Notes: generated by a model not told the origin, from the sequence alone. 9,254 nucleotides of DNA from Deltaproteobacteria bacterium (GCA_029932035.1 JAOZQV010000135.1:1-9254), one strand, 5' to 3'; positions 1-7,545 are shown, counted from the stretch's first letter. Numbers and translations are program-made.

Positions 1-737
1 TTGATAGCTCATTCCTGTTAGCTTCAGCCCAGCAGGCCTTAGGGGACAGGGTAACCGCGGTTACCGCAACCTCATCCATTCATCCCCGCCGCGAACAAGA
101 TGAGGCCAGCAAATTTACCAGAGCAAGAGAGATCAACCACATTATCTTTAAATCGGATGAAACAAATATCCCTGAGTTTTTGTCCAACGGCCCTGACAGG
201 TGTTACCATTGCAAAAAGGCGCTTTCCAAAGAGTTCTTGCGCGTGGCCAAAGAAAAGACCATTAACCATGTGGCCCATGGCGCCAACACAGATGACCTTG
301 AAGATTATCGCCCCGGATTTCGGGCCGCTGAGGAGGCAGGCATAATCGCCCCGTTAATCGATGCCGGGCTTTGCAAACATGAAATTCGCTTCTTGGCTAA
401 AGGAATGGGCCTTTCAGAATGGGACAAACCTGCCATGGCATGTCTTGCCAGCAGGTTCCCCTACGGGAGCGCCATCACGGAAAAAGGGCTGAAAATGGTT
501 GAAGAGGCTGAAGAATTCCTTTTAAATGAGGGATTCAGGGGCCTGAGGGTTAGACATCATGGATCTGTTGCGAGGATAGAGATAAGCACTTCAGAACTGA
601 GGAAGATCGTAAGCGACGACACAAGAAAGGCCATTGTGGAAAAGCTTCGCAGGATCGGTTTTGAGCATATTGCCTTGGACTTAGAGGGCTACATATCAGG
701 AAAAATGAATCGAAGTATTGAAACAGATAAGCGGTGA
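1..737 (+). CDS. larE: LarE-type ATP-dependent sulfurtransferase, 5' end cut off by window
   Basis: LarE inserts sulfur into pyridinium-3,5-biscarboxylic acid mononucleotide while making the nickel-pincer cofactor of LarA-type racemases; it acts in the cytosol. The reading frame is open from the window edge: bases 3-179 translate as the continuation of the N-terminal PP-loop (VDSSFLLASA, probably the end of an SGGVDSS motif), so a TTG at 180 is not the real start. About 30 N-terminal residues are missing; 244 are visible. Seen: CYHC at visible residues 67-70, HGANTDD at 92-98 and the WDKPAMACLASRFPYG block at 140-155. The Cys before LASR (147) matches the Cys that single-use LarE enzymes sacrifice. 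With the CxxC pair it gives three Cys, the pattern of [4Fe-4S]-dependent LarE enzymes that are thought to be catalytic rather than sacrificial. The gene stops 3 nt before the next one, so they are probably co-transcribed. larA, larB and larC are not in the window. The family call is firm; cluster binding is inferred. Confidence 0.93.
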   Translation, partial: DSSFLLASAQQALGDRVTAVTATSSIHPRREQDEASKFTRAREINHIIFKSDETNIPEFLSNGPDRCYHCKKALSKEFLRVAKEKTINHVAHGANTDDLEDYRPGFRAAEEAGIIAPLIDAGLCKHEIRFLAKGMGLSEWDKPAMACLASRFPYGSAITEKGLKMVEEAEEFLLNEGFRGLRVRHHGSVARIEISTSELRKIVSDDTRKAIVEKLRRIGFEHIALDLEGYISGKMNRSIETDKR

Positions 738-740
738 GTT

Positions 741-2414
741 ATGATCTTAGGACTTGATGTGGGAGGCACCCAGACAGATGCAGTGGTTATTGATAAAGGC
801 CAGGTTGTAGTAGCGACTAAGACCCCCACTGGCGGAGACCTCCTGACGACGCTCAGGACGGCCCTTGAAAACACCTTGCGTGACGTAGCACCGGCTTGGT
901 TGAACCGTATGGCATTTTCAACCACCATGGCAACCAATGCCATCGTGCAGGACCGCATAGAAGACACCGGGATGATCGTGTCGGCAGGACCTGGAATGGA
1001 CCCGGAATGGTTCTCCGTGGGCCCGTCTTATCACGTAGTTGAAGGGTGTTTAGACCATCAGGGCTTTGAAGCGGAACCCTTGAATAGGGTAGCGGTTATG
1101 GATGCCGCCGCGCGCATCCGGGAAGAAGGAATAAAGGTCATCGGGATAACCGGCAAATTTTCGGTCCGCAATCCCTCTCACGAACACCGAATTGCAGACT
1201 GGGTCGGGAGTTCGTTTTATCATGTTGCCATGGGGCATCGGGTTTCGGGGGCGCTCAACTTTCCCCGCCGGATTGTCACCACATACCTGAATGCCGCCCT
1301 GCATGGCCTTCATAAGGAATTCTTAGACGCTCTTGTTCATATTTTGAACGAAAAAGGGCTTGCCGCCCCACGCTACCTTTTGAAGCCGGACGGAGGGACT
1401 ATAAACTTAGACAAGAGCATATATTCCCCTGCCAGTATAGCCCAGTCAGGCCCGGCAGCGAGTGTTATGGGGGCCTTGGCGTTGGATGGCTGCGAAGGCA
1501 CAACACTTGTTCTCGATGTGGGGGGGACCACAACAGACATGTCCGTGGTTCTTAACGGCACTCCTCTCCTTAAACCTAACGGAATCAGATTGGGCGCCTT
1601 TCAGACCTTGATCCGGTCCCTGATGACGCACTCCTTGGGTATAGGCGGAGACAGCGAAGTTGGTATTGCAGAAAAGGGCGGCTTGAGAATCGGCGCGGTT
1701 CGCAGGGGCAGGCCCATGGCCATGGGCGGTCCTGCACCGACCCCCACGGATGCCATGATCACCCTTGGTTTATTAAAGACCGGGAACAAAGATGCTGCAA
1801 ATGCCGCCATGGAAGAAGTGGGAGGACCTTTAGGATGGGATGCTGCCACAACGGCACAACGGGTCTTAAAGCATATGGCCGAAACCATAGCTGAATCGGC
1901 AAAGGTCTTTATTCACGACATCAACTCCCAGCCGGTCTATACTATCCATCAAGTTCTTGAGGATCAAAAAATTGAACCAACATCTGTTCTAATCATTGGC
2001 GGACCCGCGCCGCAGATCGCTGAGTATATCGGGAGGGCCTTTGGCCTGCCACACCGTTTTCCGCATCATCATGGTGTGGCAAACGCCGTGGGAGCGGCGG
2101 TCGCGAGAGTCACTTCAGAGATCACTTTGCAGGCGGATACCGAAAGGGGTTCCGTAATCATCCCTGAGGCAAACGTGGAGAATAAAATCAATTCCAGCTT
2201 TGACATTGAACAGGCTGTTGCCTTAGGTCGTGAACTCCTTTCCCAGCAGGCAGTGCGGAGCGGAGCTGAAGAGAAGGGATTGGAGATCTCCATCACGGAA
2301 AAGCAGATGTTCAACATGATCCGAGGCTATGCAAGGACCGGTAAGAATATCCGCCTCAAGATGGGCATAACACCAGGGCTTATACCGGAATGGAAAAGGA
2401 GCCATTACGAATGA
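741..2414 (+). CDS. Hydantoinase/oxoprolinase (HyuA) family protein
   Basis: This 557-residue protein belongs to the ASKHA-fold HyuA family, which includes the ATP-using subunits of hydantoinase, 5-oxoprolinase and acetone carboxylase. Seen: an N-terminal phosphate-binding loop GLDVGGTQTDAVV (residues 4-16), STTMATNA (60-67), SGPAASVMGA (236-245), a second phosphate loop LVLDVGGTTTDMSVV (256-270), THSLGIGGDSEVGI (296-309), and IIGGPAPQIAEYIG (418-431) followed by ANAVGAAVAR (447-456). Both nucleotide-binding halves are therefore intact. It is shorter than typical HyuA subunits (about 680 residues), and no HyuB-type partner is next to it. ATG 741 is the only sensible start; the Shine-Dalgarno is weak (AAGCGG at 729-734), which fits coupling to larE 3 nt upstream. 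The stop overlaps the next gene's start (ATGA). The substrate cannot be read from the sequence. Family firm, reaction unknown. Confidence 0.88.
   Translation: MILGLDVGGTQTDAVVIDKGQVVVATKTPTGGDLLTTLRTALENTLRDVAPAWLNRMAFSTTMATNAIVQDRIEDTGMIVSAGPGMDPEWFSVGPSYHVVEGCLDHQGFEAEPLNRVAVMDAAARIREEGIKVIGITGKFSVRNPSHEHRIADWVGSSFYHVAMGHRVSGALNFPRRIVTTYLNAALHGLHKEFLDALVHILNEKGLAAPRYLLKPDGGTINLDKSIYSPASIAQSGPAASVMGALALDGCEGTTLVLDVGGTTTDMSVVLNGTPLLKPNGIRLGAFQTLIRSLMTHSLGIGGDSEVGIAEKGGLRIGAVRRGRPMAMGGPAPTPTDAMITLGLLKTGNKDAANAAMEEVGGPLGWDAATTAQRVLKHMAETIAESAKVFIHDINSQPVYTIHQVLEDQKIEPTSVLIIGGPAPQIAEYIGRAFGLPHRFPHHHGVANAVGAAVARVTSEITLQADTERGSVIIPEANVENKINSSFDIEQAVALGRELLSQQAVRSGAEEKGLEISITEKQMFNMIRGYARTGKNIRLKMGITPGLIPEWKRSHYE
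2394..2401 (+). promoter_or_regulatory. Ribosome binding site that fixes the HDAC-family start
   Basis: AAAAGGAG lies 9 nt before ATG 2411, inside the end of the HyuA gene. An in-frame ATG at 2390 has no such site. The ATG at 2411 also overlaps the upstream TGA as ATGA, a typical translational-coupling junction. Confidence 0.8.
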
Positions 2415-3718
2415 TACGTGCCGCACGTCGAACAGGTTTGGTCTTTTTTCCCGCCTTTGATTGGGCCATCAGCCCTTCCCATCCGGAACGGGAGGAACGC
2501 CTCCTTTATACCCAGGACCAGGTCTTAGAAGAAGGTCTCTTAGATATTGATGGGATTGTTGAATACCGTGTCCGTCCCGCAACCTATGAAGATCTACGGC
2601 GCGTCCACTTCTGTGTGCCGGACGAGGCCGCCGTCACCACAGAGAGCCATCTGATTTCTGCGGGTGGCTGCCTTGTGGCCGCTGATGCGGTCCTTGATGG
2701 AGAGGTAGAGAGCGCCTTTGCCCTTGTGCGTCCTCCGGGTCACCACTCCAGGCGAGTAGTTCACGGCAACCGGGGATTTTGCAATATTAACAACGAGGCT
2801 GTCATGATCGAATATATCCGGGGAAAATATGGGATTAAGAAGATTGCTATTGTTGACACTGACTGCCACCACGGAGATGGGACCCAGGATATCTACTGGC
2901 ATGATCCGAACACCCTCTTTATCTCCATCCATCAGGACGGCCGCACCCTTTATCCCGGGTCCGGATTTCCCGATGAGGCAGGAGGTCCCAATGCCCAGGG
3001 CTTTACCGTAAACATCCCCTTGCCCCCCCAAACCGGAGAACAAGGATTTCTGCACGTGATGGATGAACTGGTGATGCCCCTCTTAGAGAAATTTGAGCCG
3101 GAAATAGTCATAAATTCCGCAGGCCAGGACAATCACTTCAACGACCCGATTACAAACATGAATTTCTCTGCCCGCGGATATTCCACCCTCAATGCCCAGC
3201 TCAAGCCCGACATTGCAGTACTCGAGGGGGGATATGCAGTGGAAAACGCCCTTCCCTATGTGAACGTTGGCATCATCATGGCCATGGCAGGTATGGACAC
3301 CACCTTTGTGAAGGAACCAAATTATGATAGAGACTACCAGGAGCAGCCCCCTGAAATAACACGGAATATTGAACAAATTGTTAAGCAGTTAAGGGATCTT
3401 TTTTTGGAGGGTGGTTTAAAAACCGTTTCCTATGAGGAAGGAATAATAGTTGAAAGGAGCAGGGACGTATTTTATGATACAGACGGCATCCATGAAAGGC
3501 AGCATGAAAAGATCCGTTGCTGCCGGCATTGCGCGGGTGCACTCGCCATTGCATCGACCTCTAATCTGGGCCAACATATCTTAGCGGTTCAGATCCCCGT
3601 GGAAGCTTGTACAGCCTGCCTGCAGATCGGATTGGCCTGGTTTGAGGAGGGGACCCGCGGTGCGTTTTCTCACGTTTATCTGCAGGACCGGGTTCGTGGG
3701 ATATATGAGTGTACTTGA
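2411..3718 (+). CDS. Histone-deacetylase-fold amidohydrolase (AcuC/acetylpolyamine amidohydrolase family) with C-terminal Cys4 tail
   Basis: A 435-residue zinc hydrolase of the class II HDAC superfamily; bacterial members remove acyl groups from acetylpolyamines, acetyl-lysine or related amides in the cytosol. All catalytic elements are visible: HPE at 24-26, RPPGHHS with the general-base His pair at 111-112, DTDCHHGDG with zinc ligands Asp151 and His153, GQD with zinc ligand Asp240, and EGGY with the transition-state Tyr275. It should be active. The catalytic domain ends near residue 340. The remaining ~95 residues carry CRHC (371-374) and CTAC (400-403), 25 residues apart, with an extra Cys at 370, which looks like a structural zinc ribbon. 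Most bacterial homologues are about 340-370 residues and I know of no such tail as a standard part. The start is set by AAAAGGAG and ATGA overlap with the HyuA gene. It is the last gene of the larE operon; substrate unknown. Confidence 0.9.
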   Translation: MIRAARRTGLVFFPAFDWAISPSHPEREERLLYTQDQVLEEGLLDIDGIVEYRVRPATYEDLRRVHFCVPDEAAVTTESHLISAGGCLVAADAVLDGEVESAFALVRPPGHHSRRVVHGNRGFCNINNEAVMIEYIRGKYGIKKIAIVDTDCHHGDGTQDIYWHDPNTLFISIHQDGRTLYPGSGFPDEAGGPNAQGFTVNIPLPPQTGEQGFLHVMDELVMPLLEKFEPEIVINSAGQDNHFNDPITNMNFSARGYSTLNAQLKPDIAVLEGGYAVENALPYVNVGIIMAMAGMDTTFVKEPNYDRDYQEQPPEITRNIEQIVKQLRDLFLEGGLKTVSYEEGIIVERSRDVFYDTDGIHERQHEKIRCCRHCAGALAIASTSNLGQHILAVQIPVEACTACLQIGLAWFEEGTRGAFSHVYLQDRVRGIYECT

Positions 3719-3847
3719 GGTGCGGCCCTGATCTTGTCAGCAAATCCCGTAGCCGTTTAAAGGTTTAGAGTTAAGAGTAATCCTCCTAAAGCTAACCACT
3801 GACAATCATTCGCGCTTGATAGTAAAAAGGGCTTCTTGCGGGCGTAT

Positions 3848-3914
3848 CATAATCTTAATCGCACTCTTAATCATAATCGTGTTGAGTAAGATTAGGATTA
3901 TGATTAAGATTATG
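3848..3914. repeat. AT-rich GATTA-type inverted repeat cluster
   Basis: CATAATCTTAATC (3848-3860) is the exact reverse complement of GATTAAGATTATG (3902-3914). CTTAATCATAATC (3866-3878) is the exact reverse complement of GATTATGATTAAG (3896-3908). The two right arms share seven bases, so only one of the two 13-bp pairings can form completely. The whole block is built from degenerate GATTA(A/T/G) units, and it separates the HDAC gene from the next gene. It may have grown by simple-repeat expansion. A role in termination or regulation is possible but not shown; there is no T-tract after the arms. Confidence 0.75.
3882..3910 (+). promoter_or_regulatory. Possible sigma70-type promoter for the acidic protein gene
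   Basis: TTGAGT (3882-3887) and TAAGAT (3905-3910) are separated by 17 bases; each matches its consensus at four of six positions. It lies inside the GATTA repeat block, so the match could be chance in AT-rich DNA. It would give a leader of about 60 nt before ATG 3977. Confidence 0.3.
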
Positions 3915-3963
3915 AAATAGAGAACTTTAAATGCCCAGTGACCTGCGGGCTGTGAGAGAAGAT

Positions 3964-3968
3964 GGAGG
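3964..3968 (+). promoter_or_regulatory. Ribosome binding site that fixes the start at 3977
   Basis: GGAGG followed by TG sits 8 nt before ATG 3977. The alternative in-frame ATG at 3962 lies upstream of this site and has no good site of its own, so the shorter protein is preferred. Confidence 0.75.
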
Positions 3969-3976
3969 TGTCAAAA

Positions 3977-4423
3977 ATGGCTCAAGATATATTTGCTAGC
4001 GCAGAAGAGTATGCTGAGATGGCCGATTTCTTTGAAAGATGGACAGATGATTCAGAGAACATGAAGTCGGCGTTTGTCAAATTGCAAGAGCGGCTTTCCA
4101 AAAAAGAAAACGCAACATTTTCGTTCAAATCAAGACCTGGCATCAGCTATTCCTTTAGGGCTAATCTCGGTAAAACCGGTGATATGGAGGGGCGCTTGTT
4201 CGTCATGGTGGATATTGTCGATGATGATCCGGAAAACAGGTGGCTCTCCGTATGTTTTTACGGGGATATGATTACTGACCCCAACGAGGAGGGGGATCTT
4301 GTGCCAGAGGGCCTGTTAGGCGAAGACGGCTACTGTTTTGATCTGTACGAATATGATGAAGCGGCGATTTCATACTTAGAACTGAGGATTGATGAGGCAT
4401 ATACAAATAGTTTAGTCCTTTAA
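3977..4423 (+). CDS. Acidic protein of unknown function (148 aa)
   Basis: I do not recognise a named family. The 148-residue product is strongly acidic (about 33 Asp/Glu against 13 Lys/Arg) and looks cytosolic: no signal peptide, membrane segment or Cys metal motif (only two Cys). The first ~50 residues (FASAEEYAEMADFFERW...) should be helical. The middle has alternating hydrophobic residues suggesting beta strands (FSFKSRPGISYSFRANL, then GRLFVMVDIV and NRWLSVCFYGDM). A conserved-looking acidic turn follows (DPNEEGDLVPEGLLGEDGYCFDLYEYD), with a final helix of the type ISYLELRIDEAY. The GGAGG site 8 nt before ATG 3977 and consistent coding character make it a real gene. It lies 25 nt before the mechanosensitive channel gene on the same strand, so co-transcription is likely; a functional link is only inferred. 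Confidence 0.8.
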   Translation: MAQDIFASAEEYAEMADFFERWTDDSENMKSAFVKLQERLSKKENATFSFKSRPGISYSFRANLGKTGDMEGRLFVMVDIVDDDPENRWLSVCFYGDMITDPNEEGDLVPEGLLGEDGYCFDLYEYDEAAISYLELRIDEAYTNSLVL

Positions 4424-4448
4424 CCCGGCAAGGGCCTTAGGCAACCAT

Positions 4449-5681
4449 ATGATTTTGGACATATTATTCATAGAATGGCCGGAGCAATACCCGATGATTT
4501 ACCAGATGTTAATGGCAGCCGGCGTATTGGCCTTGAGCTTCATATCCTACTTTGTCACGAAGCATTTTGTCTTTAGGGCACTTCTAAGTTTAGTTCAAAG
4601 GACAAAGACCAGCCTCGACGACATCCTGCTCAAAAAGGCATTTCTGCGACGACTGTCATACATCGCGCCCATAATTATAATATACAGCTTTTCCGACCTG
4701 TTCCCTTTTGCAGAAGACCTGATCTGTAAGGTTTCAACGGTTCTCATATGGTGGATACTTCTCCTGACAGGGGGCATGTTCCTAACCGGTTTAGGGGATG
4801 TCTACCAAAACCTTGATATATCGCGCGGTCGTCCAATCAAGGGATACATACAGGTCTTGAAACTGATAATCTATTTAATCGGCGCTATCATTATCGTCAG
4901 CGTCTTTCTCGGTCGATCCCCTTTAGTGTTGTTGAGCGGTTTCGGGGCCATGACCGCGGTAATACTCCTTATCTTCCGAAATACGATCCTCTCTTTTGTT
5001 GCAAGTTTGCAGATCACTTCGAGCGATCTTGTCCGAATTGGGGATTGGATCGAAATGCCCAAGTACGGGGCTGACGGCGACGTGATAGAGATCGCACTCC
5101 ATACAGTACAGGTCCAGAACTGGGATAAGACAATCACGGTTATTCCCACATATAAACTAATTGAGGAAACCTTCAAGAACTGGCGGGGAATGCAGCAGAG
5201 TGGGGGGCGGCGAATAAAAAGGGCGATATCCATCGACTTGGACAGCATAAAATTCTGCGATAAGGAGATGATAGAACGATTTGAAGGGTATCATCTTATT
5301 TCAGACTATGTCAAGCAGAAGCAGGAAGAACTGGGGCAATATAACAGAGAACACAGGATCAATACTGATGTGCTTGTTAATGGCCGCAGAATGACCAATA
5401 TAGGGACATTCCGGGCCTATGTGGAGGCATACCTGCGCAGCAATAGCAAAATACATCAGGACATGACCTTCCTGATTCGGCAGCTCGCTCCCGGCCCTAA
5501 CGGGTTACCCATGGAAATTTATGTCTTCACGAACGATACGGTATGGGCCCGCTATGAGGCGATACAGTCGGATATATTCGATCATATCCTGGCCGTTGTT
5601 CCACAGTTCGATCTGAGGATCTTCCAGAATCCTACAGGGCGGGATTTTGGGAAATTGGCTTTGGGGGTTGGGAATTCCTAA
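4449..5681 (+). CDS. ybdG: MscS-family mechanosensitive channel, YbdG type
   Basis: A 410-residue inner-membrane channel of the MscS superfamily, expected to open under membrane tension and release solutes on hypo-osmotic shock. Length and sequence fit the E. coli YbdG branch (about 415 residues). Hydrophobic segments lie near residues 15-37, 70-88, 95-117, 131-155 and 158-177. The last of these, rich in Gly/Ala/Ser (LVLLSGFGAMTAVILLIF), is the pore-lining helix. It is followed by the signature of the beta domain, RIGDWIEMPKYGADGDVIEI (196-215) and QNWDKTITVIPTYKLI (223-238), which is almost identical in wording to YbdG. A soluble C-terminal domain follows (about 240-410). The Shine-Dalgarno before ATG 4449 is poor (AAGGG at 4430-4434, 14 nt away), which may indicate coupling to the gene 25 nt upstream. 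Its stop codon overlaps the stop of the opposite-strand gene. Confidence 0.92.
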   Translation: MILDILFIEWPEQYPMIYQMLMAAGVLALSFISYFVTKHFVFRALLSLVQRTKTSLDDILLKKAFLRRLSYIAPIIIIYSFSDLFPFAEDLICKVSTVLIWWILLLTGGMFLTGLGDVYQNLDISRGRPIKGYIQVLKLIIYLIGAIIIVSVFLGRSPLVLLSGFGAMTAVILLIFRNTILSFVASLQITSSDLVRIGDWIEMPKYGADGDVIEIALHTVQVQNWDKTITVIPTYKLIEETFKNWRGMQQSGGRRIKRAISIDLDSIKFCDKEMIERFEGYHLISDYVKQKQEELGQYNREHRINTDVLVNGRRMTNIGTFRAYVEAYLRSNSKIHQDMTFLIRQLAPGPNGLPMEIYVFTNDTVWARYEAIQSDIFDHILAVVPQFDLRIFQNPTGRDFGKLALGVGNS

Positions 5682-7525
5682 ATCTGCAGTTCCGGTTTGT
5701 CCGGGTCACGAAGCTCCACGTCAATATTCTCCTGACGATATATGTCTTTAATAAGGTTGTTTATGAAATCTTCCATACTAATAACAGCTTCGGCATTGAT
5801 GGTGAAACTCTCTTTACCGGACCTGTCTTTCACGAGCCTGAGACCATATTCAAGCCTCTTTGCCAGTTGAAACATTAGAGGGCCGGGCCGCTGCCCGGTC
5901 TTGATGGCCTGATCTATGATTTCATCCAAAGCACTCTCATCAAACGATACATTTACCTCAAGCTTTTCCATCAGTGATGCCTCTTCAAGCCTGGTCTGAT
6001 CGTACATGGCGCTGAAATCCTCGATAGCCGTATCAATATCAGTGATGTTGATCAAATACAAATCTGCTATTAGATCCATTCTCCTGTCGTAGATATCAAG
6101 GCCGGACGTCTTGCTGAAATCCTCTGCCCGTTCGATGAGGTATCGTTTTATTCCTGCGAGTTCTCTTTCTTTTCCCCTTTCAAACCTTTCCAGACGTTCC
6201 GGATCATCAGGGTCATCCAGCAACAGGTTGAGCTGGGCCTCGGGCTCATCAACGACATTTCTTGTAACTAAGAACTTTTTGATGTTTGTTGAGGGAAGTT
6301 TTTTTTCAAAGGGGATCAGGACCTTCTCCATGGCGCTTACAAGCCCTCTCGCCCCGGTCTTTTCCTCTGCCGCCATCTCTGCAATCCGTATCAGTGCATT
6401 GTCCTCAAACTTGATGTCTATCCCGTAGGCCCTGAAATCCATCCGTTTGCTGATAATAATGGGGTTATTGGGGTTATTGAGGATTTCAACCAGGTCGTCC
6501 TTGGAGAGTTCATCAAATACCACGACCACCGGGAGGCGGCCCACAAACTCTGACTCAAAACCGAATTCTATCAAATCCTGTGCTCGCACCTCTTTAAGGA
6601 TCTCCCACGGAATCTCAGCAGGCCTTACATCGGCCTCGAAACCGATTCCCTGGCTCTGAAGTCTTTTCTTAATAATCTCTGCCAATTCACCAAAGGCGCC
6701 GCTCATGATAAAGAGTATATTCTTGGTATTGACCACCTTCTTTTCTTTTTTCCCAGTACGTCTATAATGTTCAATGGCCTGTATCTGGGATATGGGGTCG
6801 TGGGGGACCTTGAGATCGACGTCCGTCTCTTCCATCGGTTTCAAGAGCGCCCTCTGGACACCGGTCCTCGAAATATCGTGACCTATCAGATTTTGAGAGG
6901 AAGCGATCTTGTCAATTTCATCAATATAGACAATCCCATTTTCGGCTAACTCCATATTTTCATTGGCTTCGTACAGTAAGTCGCGGATAAGATCTTCCAC
7001 GTCGCCACCAACATAACCTGTTTCACTGAATTTGGTGGCATCGCCCTTTACAAAGGGGACCCCTAATTTCTGGGCGATCAGCTTGATAATATAGGTCTTA
7101 CCCACACCGGTGGGCCCAATCATCAGGACATTGTTCTTAATCATGCCCACCCCGGACTTTTTCCTTTCGCCGGCAGGATTTTCAGAATCCCTGCGGCTGT
7201 TGAATTTTATCCTGTTGAAATGGGTGCAAATCTTGGTTCCCAAAACTGCTTTGACCTGATCCTGTTTGACAACAAAACTATCCAGATAGGATTCCAGTTC
7301 CTCGGGCATCATATCGAAATAAAGCCCTGCCCCACCAGCTTCTCCCCCTGCCTGGCCATCGGTCAAGGCCTCGTCTTTCTTTGGAATAACAAAAGGAGAG
7401 ATGACCTTTACGCGATTCCCGTACTTCTTGGTGAGATAATCACTCAACTCCTTCTCAAGTTCACGCTGATTCGGTATCCTGCCGCTGTCGTTTTTTTCGG
7501 CTGAAAATACACCTTCTTTTTCCAT
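5678..7525 (-). CDS. ClpX-like AAA+ ATPase with long C-terminal extension
   Basis: A 615-residue AAA+ unfoldase of the ClpX/HslU clade, expected to use ATP to unfold and translocate proteins in the cytosol. Seen: Walker A GPTGVGKT (137-144), pore loop GYVGGDVE (170-177; ClpX has GYVGEDVE), Walker B IVYIDEID (198-205), sensor-1 strand NILFIMSGAF (269-278), GIGF (293-296) at the place of the ClpX IGF loop that docks into ClpP, EFVGRLP with the arginine finger Arg330, and sensor-2 GARGL (391-395). Differences from ClpX (about 420 residues): no N-terminal Cys4 zinc domain, instead ~75 residues with a Gly/Ala-rich linker (55-67), and about 195 extra C-terminal residues (421-615) that look mainly helical and acidic. 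AAGGAG at 7535-7540 lies 9 nt before ATG 7525. A long structured leader precedes it. Whether it works with ClpP or alone is unknown. Confidence 0.9.
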   Translation of the reverse strand: MEKEGVFSAEKNDSGRIPNQRELEKELSDYLTKKYGNRVKVISPFVIPKKDEALTDGQAGGEAGGAGLYFDMMPEELESYLDSFVVKQDQVKAVLGTKICTHFNRIKFNSRRDSENPAGERKKSGVGMIKNNVLMIGPTGVGKTYIIKLIAQKLGVPFVKGDATKFSETGYVGGDVEDLIRDLLYEANENMELAENGIVYIDEIDKIASSQNLIGHDISRTGVQRALLKPMEETDVDLKVPHDPISQIQAIEHYRRTGKKEKKVVNTKNILFIMSGAFGELAEIIKKRLQSQGIGFEADVRPAEIPWEILKEVRAQDLIEFGFESEFVGRLPVVVVFDELSKDDLVEILNNPNNPIIISKRMDFRAYGIDIKFEDNALIRIAEMAAEEKTGARGLVSAMEKVLIPFEKKLPSTNIKKFLVTRNVVDEPEAQLNLLLDDPDDPERLERFERGKERELAGIKRYLIERAEDFSKTSGLDIYDRRMDLIADLYLINITDIDTAIEDFSAMYDQTRLEEASLMEKLEVNVSFDESALDEIIDQAIKTGQRPGPLMFQLAKRLEYGLRLVKDRSGKESFTINAEAVISMEDFINNLIKDIYRQENIDVELRDPDKPELQI

Positions 7526-7545
7526 TCTATTAGGCTCCTTCTATC

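Noticed and set aside
180..182. TTG as the start of larE.
   Set aside because: The frame is open to the window edge and the upstream residues continue the LarE PP-loop domain.
2390..2392. Upstream ATG for the HDAC-family gene.
   Set aside because: The strong AAAAGGAG site lies after it, and ATG 2411 has ideal spacing and the ATGA overlap.
2594..3055. Long open frame (153 codons) on the minus strand inside the HDAC-family gene.
   Set aside because: The plus-strand frame has all catalytic motifs of a known family; the antisense frame has no recognisable motif or ribosome binding site and is a codon-bias shadow.
3719..3847. Rho-independent terminator after the HDAC-family gene.
   Set aside because: I looked for a GC-rich stem followed by T residues and found none; the A-tract and GGGC/GCGGGC pieces near 3823-3845 do not pair.
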